Source: Planctomycetota bacterium
Lineage (GTDB): Bacteria > Planctomycetota > Planctomycetia > Planctomycetales > Planctomycetaceae
Length of the DNA: 5,807 nt
Reading direction: 5' to 3'
Assembly (NCBI GenBank): GCA_024278285.1
Contig: JAJRTM010000560.1
Span: forward strand, 1-5,807
A program made the position numbers and the translations under genes. This document shows, piece after piece, positions 1-5,807 of this stretch. The notes under the pieces were generated by a model. It ran no database searches and was not told the origin of the DNA. It was given only the letters and a program-made list of their open reading frames with translations. The stretch's first letter is position 1. Every line of letters begins with the position of its first letter.

Positions 1-2
1 GA

Positions 3-65
3 TCTACCGCCGGGTGTTCTGTTTGTCCTGCCTCCGCTGCGCTTCGGCAGGACAAACAGAACACC
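3..65 (+). repeat. Hairpin repeat element with 20-bp perfect arms and a conserved leader
   Basis: Positions 13-32 and 46-65 are exact reverse complements of each other, 20 bases long, around a 13-base loop (33-45). They are preceded by the leader tctaccgccgggtg at 3-16, which overlaps the start of the left arm. The same leader, with one change, precedes a different hairpin at 5682-5731. No T-run follows on either strand, so this is not a typical intrinsic terminator. From memory, leaders and hairpins of this style recur in planctomycete intergenic DNA; I could not check this. The element may be cut by the window edge on its left side. Its role is unknown: candidates are a REP-like dispersed element, an mRNA 3'-end stabiliser or a protein-binding site. 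Confidence 0.75.
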
Positions 66-106
66 TACCAATTAAACATTTAACATCTTACAATTAACAT
101 ACAAGA

Positions 107-305
107 CACGGAGAACACTGAGACAAAACAATAAGAGGTGTCTGATTTTTGAAAAAGAGTTTCACGCAAAGACGCGGCGACGCAAAGAAAAAGAAAAATA
201 TTTCAAAGTGGTTTCATTCGTTCATTCGAATCTCATTTGCTTTAGAGCGCGATGCGAGAAACTCTTTGCGTGAGTATTTTTCTCCGTGATCTCTGTGCCT
301 CTGTG
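107..305. repeat. Nested inverted set of period-8 repeats
   Basis: The left half carries cacggaga and acactgag (107-122), then three octamers acgcaaag, acgcggcg, acgcaaag (164-187). The right half carries the complements in mirrored order. Bases 264-273 (ctttgcgtga) are the exact reverse complement of 162-171, and 280-288 (ttctccgtg) is the exact reverse complement of 107-115. These are followed by tctctgtg and cctctgtg (290-305). The order is therefore A-B-B'-A', with a roughly 75-base AT-rich centre between the innermost arrays. Similar gcaaagacgc and ctctgtgcctctgtgg words are, from memory, widely dispersed in several bacterial phyla including planctomycetes. No coding or mobile-element function is visible. 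Confidence 0.6.
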
Positions 306-330
306 GTTAATTTTATTTCCCTGTTTGGTT

Positions 331-343
331 CCGGCTATGCCGG
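331..343. repeat. Small GC hairpin
   Basis: Bases 331-335 (ccggc) and 339-343 (gccgg) form a perfect five-pair stem around a tat loop, in an otherwise AT-rich stretch. It is short enough to arise by chance. I list it because it sits in a region crowded with other inverted repeats. There is no adjacent T-run and no assigned role. Confidence 0.4.
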
Positions 344-444
344 GTTAGGATTACTCGAACAATTACTGTTGCATTTCATTACAGGGAGGCTCACCACTTA
401 TGAAAAAGGTTGCCATTGTAGCATTCACAACTTTACAATCGTGA

Positions 445-457
445 TACGCACAGCGTA
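445..457. repeat. Small hairpin just beyond the folP stop
   Basis: Bases 445-449 (tacgc) pair with 453-457 (gcgta) around an aca loop. On the minus strand the hairpin begins 2 bases after the folP stop codon. It is followed by mixed sequence, not a T-run, so it does not qualify as an intrinsic terminator, though it could protect the 3' end of the mRNA. The stem is short and the call is tentative. Confidence 0.4.
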
Positions 458-459
458 CC

Positions 460-1308
460 CTACCTGATTGCCCGCCAGCTTTTCAGGGCATCGCTGATCG
501 CTGCGACATCGTGGATACGCAAAATGTCGGTCTGCTGTTGAGCCAGCGCGATGGAGACGCCTATTGTTCCTGCCAGGCGTTCATCACGATTTCGACCGAG
601 GATCGAACCCAGAAAGCGTTTGCGGGAATGTCCAATTAAAACCGGACGCCCGAGATCGCGAATTTTTTGTATCGAAGAAAGAATCGTCAGATTATGTTCT
701 GCTGTTTTTCCGAAACCGATCCCAGGATCAATCACAATGCTTTCACTCGAAATGCCGTGTTGTTTTAATGCTTCAAGTCGTTCATCGAGCCAGTCGCTGA
801 TTTCAGAAACACAATCTTCATAAGCAGGAGATTCCTGCATCGTTTGCGGCGTCCCTTTGATGTGCATACAAACGATGCCCGCATTGAACTGTTTGCAAAC
901 GGCGGGCATCTTTGAATCGAATGTTAAGCCGGAAATATCATTGATGATTTCCGCCCCCGCCTGCAAACATTCGCGAGCCACTTCTGCTTTTGTGGTATCA
1001 ATCGAAATCGGAACTTCTGTTCGAGTGGCAAGCCGTTCGACAACGGGAATAATGCGGGTCAGTTCTTCTTTCAGCGAAACTGGTTTTGCCCCCGGTCTGG
1101 TTGATTCTGCACCGAGATCAAGAAAATCAGCCCCGTCATCCACCAGTTTCAAAGCCTGTTCGACTGCCTTGGCTGGGTCCGGTTTTTGCGAATCGTAAAA
1201 CTGTCCGCCATCCGAAAAACTGTCCGGCGTAATATTAACGATCCCCATCAGAAGCGGGAATTCGCCTAGTTGATAGCTTCGCTTGCCGAAAGTCCAGTTC
1301 CGATACAT
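460..1308 (-). CDS. folP: Dihydropteroate synthase
   Basis: The enzyme joins p-aminobenzoate to the pterin diphosphate to make 7,8-dihydropteroate in cytoplasmic folate synthesis; it is the sulfonamide target. The 282-residue product is a single TIM-barrel domain of normal family length. Visible motifs are MGIVNITPDSFSDGG (21-35), ESTRPGA (68-74), SIDT (102-105), NDISG (123-127), MHIKGTPQTMQ (148-158), DPGIGFGKT (194-202), GHSRKRF (226-232) and RIHDV (264-268). By alignment from memory with the E. coli enzyme, N25, D104, N123, D194, K230, R264 and H266 match the substrate-binding residues. I chose the first Met because it leaves about 20 residues before the first motif, as in relatives. The ribosome-binding site is weak (AAGAG about 7 bases upstream). 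No other folate gene is adjacent, and the 153-base gap to lepA suggests separate expression. No insertion of the kind seen in mobile sul genes disturbs the pAB loops. Confidence 0.97.
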   Translation of the reverse strand: MYRNWTFGKRSYQLGEFPLLMGIVNITPDSFSDGGQFYDSQKPDPAKAVEQALKLVDDGADFLDLGAESTRPGAKPVSLKEELTRIIPVVERLATRTEVPISIDTTKAEVARECLQAGAEIINDISGLTFDSKMPAVCKQFNAGIVCMHIKGTPQTMQESPAYEDCVSEISDWLDERLEALKQHGISSESIVIDPGIGFGKTAEHNLTILSSIQKIRDLGRPVLIGHSRKRFLGSILGRNRDERLAGTIGVSIALAQQQTDILRIHDVAAISDALKSWRAIR

Positions 1309-1364
1309 AGAAGACTCTTATCAATAAAATGCTGCTCTAAAGTAGCAGGGTATTTTTAGGCGAG

Positions 1365-1385
1365 CCGGGGGTGTTAACCCCCTGG
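1365..1385. repeat. GC-rich hairpin upstream of folP
   Basis: Bases 1367-1372 (gggggt) and 1377-1382 (accccc) form a perfect six-pair stem around gtta. Two further C-G pairs (1365-1366 with 1384-1385) form if one T at 1383 bulges out. The hairpin lies 57-77 bases upstream of the folP start, where it would fall in the folP leader or close to its promoter. No T-run follows on the minus strand, so terminator function is doubtful. From memory, gggggttaacaccccc-type hairpins are frequent in planctomycete intergenic DNA; this is unverified. Confidence 0.55.
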
Positions 1386-1435
1386 TTACTTTGCTGTCAC
1401 ATTGTCGGCAGCCAATCGCCACTCGAAATTTACCA

Positions 1436-1451
1436 GGGTCATCACTGACCC
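1436..1451 (-). terminator. Possible weak terminator or 3'-end hairpin of lepA
   Basis: Read on the minus strand, gggtca and tgaccc pair perfectly around a gtga tetraloop, starting 10 bases after the lepA stop codon. The following bases (tggtaaattt) are only moderately T-rich. Position and stem fit an end-of-gene hairpin, but the missing U-tract makes intrinsic termination uncertain. A stabilising 3' hairpin is an equal alternative. Confidence 0.35.
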
Positions 1452-1461
1452 GTCTCGCCTT

Positions 1462-3303
<1,842 letters not shown>

Positions 3304-3548
3304 TCACTTCCTCAATTCTGTCTATCTACAAAAGCCGCTCGCCAGGCCGTGTACTGTCAATGCGTTCATTCGCGACATGGGCGGGGGCAGGCATGTTACT
3401 CCGCCATCGTATCAGCAAAACAGGTCTCACCAAGCGAATTTACCTGCAAATAGCTGCATTTTAGCCGGTGGTCGGTTCCAGAGGCAGAGTAATCATACTG
3501 GAAGCGGTGAAGGAAATCTCGATTATCTCGAAAATACTGCCTGTAATT
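3304..3548 (-). other. Intergenic gap between ppa and lepA
   Basis: These 245 bases separate the ppa stop from the lepA start. I see no clear terminator for ppa: no strong stem with a T-run follows its stop codon. I also see no convincing promoter for lepA; a TTGGTG / TACGAT pair spaced by 16 bases on the minus strand matches the consensus poorly. A 22-codon minus-strand frame (3394-3326) ends 22 bases before the lepA ATG, and its status is discussed as a finding. Nothing else is recognisable. Confidence 0.5.
3307..3313 (-). promoter_or_regulatory. Ribosome-binding site of lepA
   Basis: On the minus strand GAGGAAG lies 3 bases before the ATG at 3303, with the GAGG core 6 bases away. This is the best Shine-Dalgarno match among the four genes. 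It supports the start that includes the N-terminal extension of LepA over any later initiation. Confidence 0.7.
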
Positions 3549-4103
3549 TCAATGATGATACGCTCCAAAGCCTTTGCGTCTGCGAGAACTGTACGCTTCG
3601 AGAGAATTTTCGATGACCTGCAAACTGCTCGCGACCGGCTGAATTTCGTTCACTTCGACAGTTTTCCCTTCAAGCTGTTTATAATCCTGAAAGAAACGGC
3701 GAAGTTGATTCAGCCGATGGGGCGGCAGTTCTTCCGCTTCGGTGATGTAATTATATTCCGGGTCATCAATCGCGACTGCGAGAATTTTATGATCCGGCTT
3801 CCCGCCATCGATCATCGTCATAATGCCAATCGCTCGGGAATTAACCAGCGTCAACGGTGCCAAAGGTTCTTTGCACATCACCAGCACATCCATCGGGTCA
3901 TCGTCTTCTGCAAGAGTCTGCGGAATAAACCCGTAATTAGCCGGATAGTAAACCGCTGAATAAAGCATGCGATCAAGCCGAAGCAGCCCGGTTTCTTTAT
4001 CGAGTTCGTACTTCACACTTGAACCCATCGGAATTTCAACAATCGTTTGAAATTCCAAAGGAAGATTCTCGCCCGGAGTCACATCGTGCCAGGGGTGTGC
4101 CAT
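3549..4103 (-). CDS. ppa: Family I inorganic pyrophosphatase
   Basis: This cytoplasmic enzyme hydrolyses pyrophosphate to two phosphates, pulling DNA, RNA, protein and activated-sugar synthesis forward. The 184-residue product has the length typical of bacterial family I enzymes. Visible features are [17 protein letters not shown] (23-39), R45, the YPANYGFIP segment (53-61), and the signature DDDPMDVLV (67-75). D67, D72 and D104 correspond to the metal-binding Asp65, Asp70 and Asp102 of the E. coli enzyme. Y141 and K142 match the conserved Tyr-Lys pair that contacts phosphate. The C-terminus ends in a short basic tail ([13 protein letters not shown]) that I do not recognise as a domain. The start is supported by AAGG 7 bases before the ATG. 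A plausible sigma70-type promoter lies about 65 bases upstream, consistent with independent housekeeping expression. No key residue is missing. Confidence 0.97.
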   Translation of the reverse strand: MAHPWHDVTPGENLPLEFQTIVEIPMGSSVKYELDKETGLLRLDRMLYSAVYYPANYGFIPQTLAEDDDPMDVLVMCKEPLAPLTLVNSRAIGIMTMIDGGKPDHKILAVAIDDPEYNYITEAEELPPHRLNQLRRFFQDYKQLEGKTVEVNEIQPVASSLQVIENSLEAYSSRRRKGFGAYHH

Positions 4104-4165
4104 GATTTCGCCTTAATTCTCTTTCTGTATGCGTATCGTGAACTTCAGTATTGATTTTACTTTTA

Positions 4166-4194
4166 ATCATACACTGCTATCGAATTTATCTCAC
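4166..4194 (-). promoter_or_regulatory. Candidate promoter of ppa
   Basis: On the minus strand, GTGAGA (4194-4189, four of six matches to TTGACA) is followed after exactly 17 bases by TATGAT (4171-4166, five of six matches to TATAAT). This would give a leader of roughly 55 bases before the ppa start. The sequence around it is AT-rich. The match was found by eye and planctomycete promoters are not well defined, so this is a candidate only. Confidence 0.35.
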
Positions 4195-4216
4195 TTGTAA
4201 TACGCAGCTACGCCAC

Positions 4217-4249
4217 ATGCAAGGGTTCAAAGGGATTGATCCCTTGCAT
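4217..4249. repeat. Hairpin with two competing folds at the sulfatase stop codon
   Basis: Bases 4217-4225 (atgcaaggg) pair perfectly with 4241-4249 (cccttgcat), nine pairs around a 15-base loop. An inner alternative also exists: 4230-4235 (aaggga) pairs with 4240-4245 (tccctt) around ttga. Both use the bases 4241-4245, so the folds exclude each other. The outer right arm touches the first base of the sulfatase stop codon region (4249-4251). On the minus strand no T-run follows. On the plus strand a T6 run follows at 4255-4260, but it is simply the antisense of Lys codons at the end of the sulfatase gene. Terminator, mRNA-stabilising hairpin and dispersed repeat are all possible. Confidence 0.55.
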
Positions 4250-5646
4250 CACCGTTTTTTATGATCACGTCCCATCAGTTGATGCAATTGCCGGGATAAG
4301 GCGGCGTCATCTTTGCTCGTTAAATTGAGGTTTTCATCGGGATCACTTTTGTGATCATAAAGCATACGGGAAAGCAGTTTCCCTTTCGCGTTTGTGTATT
4401 CGGTATAACGAAAAGTATCGGTACGGATGGTGTCCCCATTTTGAAACCGACCGACTGCAGCAGTCTTCCAGCTTGCTTCTGGATTATTCATCAATTCAAC
4501 AAAACTACGCCCCTGCAAATGCTTTGGCTTCGGTAGCCCCGCCAATTCGCATAGCGAAGAGTAAATGTCAATCGATTCGATCAGCCCCGATCTTCGTTGA
4601 TTCTTTTTGATGCCGGGCGCTCGCACGATTAACGGAATCTGCATCGATGTTTCGTAGCAACTATGCTTGCACCACAACGTATGTTCGGCAAGATTCCAAC
4701 CATGATCGCCCCACAAAACAACAATCGTGTTTTCCGAAAGTTCCAAGCGGTCCAGTTCATCAAGCAGCTTGCCAATTTGTGCATCGGTATAACTGACACA
4801 CGCATAATAACCATGAATTAAATTTCGAGCCGTCTCGTTTGAGACCGGTCCCCGAGCAGGAATATCTGCGTAGGCTCGCAATTCACCCGATGAATGAAGC
4901 GATTCCTTCGGGGCATTTTTCGGGACATAATAATTATCGGGAAGCTGAATTTTCTCGTGATCATACAAATCCCAATATTTTTTCGGAGCCACAAACGGCA
5001 AGTGCGGCTTGAAGAATCCAACCGCCAAAAAGAAAGGCTGCTCTTTTTCTTTGAGCCGCCCCAATTCGGCTATTCCCCGCTCAACAAGCACGCCATCCGC
5101 ATAAGCATTATCAGCAACATCAGCCGATTCGGTGGAAGGACCACGTTTGCGACCGCTCAGTTTCTGACGTTGCAGATGCAGCTTCATATTCTCTTCATCG
5201 CGATACCAGGGAATTTTCTTCGGTCGCCAGGCTGGCTGCGACCAACCTTTTGCGTTATCTGCGGGGTGATGAAAGATCTTCCCTAAAGAAAGCGTGTAAT
5301 ACCCGTTCTTTTTGAACTGCGTGTTCAGCGTTCTGATGCCGGGCGCATCTTTTTTCGCCCATGCCAGATAGTTGACGAACCTTCTTCTTGCAGGGCGAAT
5401 ACCGCTCATCATGCTCGCCCGCGACGCCCCACAGGTTGGCACCATGCAGTAAGCCCGCTCAAACAATACCCCGCTTTTTGCCAGCCGATCAATATTCGGC
5501 GAATGAATATGCTGCTTCCCATAACAAGCCAACTCCGGCCGTAAATCATCAACCGCAATAAACAAAACATGAGGCCGCTTCTGGTCTGCAAAAACAGAAC
5601 CGTGAAGCGCAGAGAAGATCAAAAGAAAAAGAAGTGTTCGCCGCAT
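4249..5646 (-). CDS. Exported sulfatase, iduronate-2-sulfatase-like
   Basis: This is a type I sulfatase of the alkaline phosphatase superfamily, expected to cleave sulfate esters from sulfated polysaccharides outside the cytoplasm. Residues 1-20 form a Sec-type signal peptide (MRR, then a hydrophobic core, ending SVFA before DQ). The mature N-terminus has VDDLRPELACYG, with D33 and D34 as calcium ligands. The active-site motif C72-G-A-S-R76 fits the C-x-(P/A)-x-R signature whose Cys is converted to formylglycine, so the enzyme depends on a maturation factor encoded elsewhere. LGKIFHH (121-127), KPHLPF (213-218), GDHGW (313-317) and LWCKHS (324-329) supply the remaining expected metal- and sulfate-binding residues and are the pattern of the iduronate-2-sulfatase group. 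Length (465) is normal. The start has GAAAGG 8 bases upstream. The substrate cannot be told from sequence. No glycoside hydrolase, transporter or other sulfatase is visible next to it, but the window ends soon after. Confidence 0.93.
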   Translation of the reverse strand: MRRTLLFLLIFSALHGSVFADQKRPHVLFIAVDDLRPELACYGKQHIHSPNIDRLAKSGVLFERAYCMVPTCGASRASMMSGIRPARRRFVNYLAWAKKDAPGIRTLNTQFKKNGYYTLSLGKIFHHPADNAKGWSQPAWRPKKIPWYRDEENMKLHLQRQKLSGRKRGPSTESADVADNAYADGVLVERGIAELGRLKEKEQPFFLAVGFFKPHLPFVAPKKYWDLYDHEKIQLPDNYYVPKNAPKESLHSSGELRAYADIPARGPVSNETARNLIHGYYACVSYTDAQIGKLLDELDRLELSENTIVVLWGDHGWNLAEHTLWCKHSCYETSMQIPLIVRAPGIKKNQRRSGLIESIDIYSSLCELAGLPKPKHLQGRSFVELMNNPEASWKTAAVGRFQNGDTIRTDTFRYTEYTNAKGKLLSRMLYDHKSDPDENLNLTSKDDAALSRQLHQLMGRDHKKR

Positions 5647-5681
5647 CGCATTAGCCTTTCGGTTTCAGTTTATCAAGTTCG

Positions 5682-5731
5682 TCTCCCGCCGGGTGGCACT
5701 GCTGGCTTGCCCAGCAGTGCGGTCGCGGAGA
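5682..5731 (+). repeat. Hairpin repeat element upstream of the sulfatase gene
   Basis: The leader tctcccgccgggtg (5682-5695) differs by one base from the leader at 3-16. It is followed by perfect ten-base arms (5696-5705 and 5711-5720) around cttgc. The outer flanks also pair: tctcc (5682-5686) with ggaga (5727-5731), and the adjacent gc with gc if one C bulges, giving a long interrupted stem. The element ends 36 bases upstream of the sulfatase ATG, so it would lie in the leader of that mRNA if transcription starts further upstream. No T-run follows on either strand. Confidence 0.7.
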
Positions 5732-5807
5732 TAGACTTTTCGTATTAAAACAGAAGAGGACGTTAAAGTTGGCTCTGCTTAATGATGAAAGTCAGCCGTA
5801 ATTCGCA

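Larger units (their letters stand above)
1..459. other. Repeat-rich intergenic region without a convincing gene
   Basis: This 459-base stretch lies downstream of the folP stop codon. It contains, in order, a strong hairpin (13-65), an AT-rich patch with repeated caattaa and taacat words (69-100), a nested inverted set of period-8 repeats (107-305), a short hairpin (331-343), and another short hairpin next to folP (445-457). A plus-strand reading frame at 252-467 runs straight through the repeats and resembles no protein I know, so I do not call it. A 14-codon plus-strand frame at 400-444 has a good GGGAGG ribosome-binding site but is not supported as a gene. Reading the minus strand past folP, a weak stem (409-412 with 428-431) is followed by five T residues (407 to 403). 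This could help end folP transcription, but the stem is too poor to call. Confidence 0.7.

Noticed and set aside
164..305. CRISPR array
   Set aside because: The repeats are 8-base words in near-direct tandem with no regular 25-40 base repeats or unique spacers, and no cas gene is present.
252..467. Plus-strand frame of 71 codons in the left flank
   Set aside because: It begins inside the inverted-repeat arrays and runs through repeat DNA into the folP stop codon. There is no ribosome-binding site and no protein family resemblance.
857..1198. Plus-strand frame of 113 codons opposite folP, with similar shorter ones nearby
   Set aside because: These overlap the conserved core of folP on the opposite strand and show no independent signal.
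460..1308. Mobile sulfonamide-resistance type dihydropteroate synthase
   Set aside because: The pAB-binding loops look like those of ordinary chromosomal enzymes and there is no integron or transposon context.
4217..4260. Plus-strand intrinsic terminator made of the 4217-4249 stem plus T6
   Set aside because: The T6 run is the antisense of consecutive Lys codons at the sulfatase C-terminus, is separated from the stem by five bases, and no plus-strand gene is present to terminate.
4894..5286. Plus-strand frame of 130 codons opposite the sulfatase gene
   Set aside because: It is antisense to a gene with intact catalytic motifs, and the frame has no recognisable features.
5587..5646. Tat-type signal on the sulfatase
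   Set aside because: The RR at residues 2-3 is not followed by the x-F-L-K pattern; a short N-region with a hydrophobic core and a VFA cleavage site fits a Sec signal better.

Overview
The window reads as chromosomal DNA from a planctomycete, probably a member of the Planctomycetales. This is inferred from a secreted iduronate-2-sulfatase-like protein of the kind planctomycetes carry in large numbers, roughly even base composition, wide gaps between genes on the same strand, and GC-rich hairpin repeats in those gaps. No rRNA or other decisive marker is present, so the placement is a judgement and not a proof.

Four complete genes fill positions 460-5646, all on the minus strand. In transcription order they are an exported sulfatase (5646-4249), ppa for family I inorganic pyrophosphatase (4103-3549), lepA for elongation factor 4 (3303-1462), and folP for dihydropteroate synthase (1308-460). 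The gaps between them are 145, 158-245 and 153 bases long: 145 between sulfatase and ppa, 245 between ppa and lepA, 153 between lepA and folP. These gaps are too wide for translational coupling. The functions (sulfate ester hydrolysis, pyrophosphate removal, ribosome rescue or back-translocation, folate synthesis) do not form one pathway. I read this as a row of co-directional, largely independent transcription units. A plausible promoter is visible only in front of ppa.

The left flank (1-459) has no convincing gene and is a patchwork of repeats. It holds a hairpin with perfect 20-base arms (13-32 and 46-65), a nested inverted arrangement of period-8 repeats (107-305), and two small hairpins (331-343 and 445-457). 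The right flank (5647-5807) holds a second hairpin element (5682-5731). It shares a 14-base leader with the one at the left edge (13 of 14 bases identical) although the stems differ. More hairpins lie behind lepA, in front of folP, and at the sulfatase stop codon.

I found no mobile-element gene, CRISPR array, tRNA, rRNA, toxin-antitoxin or defence system. The coding content is ordinary. The unexplained signal is the family of structured intergenic repeats.
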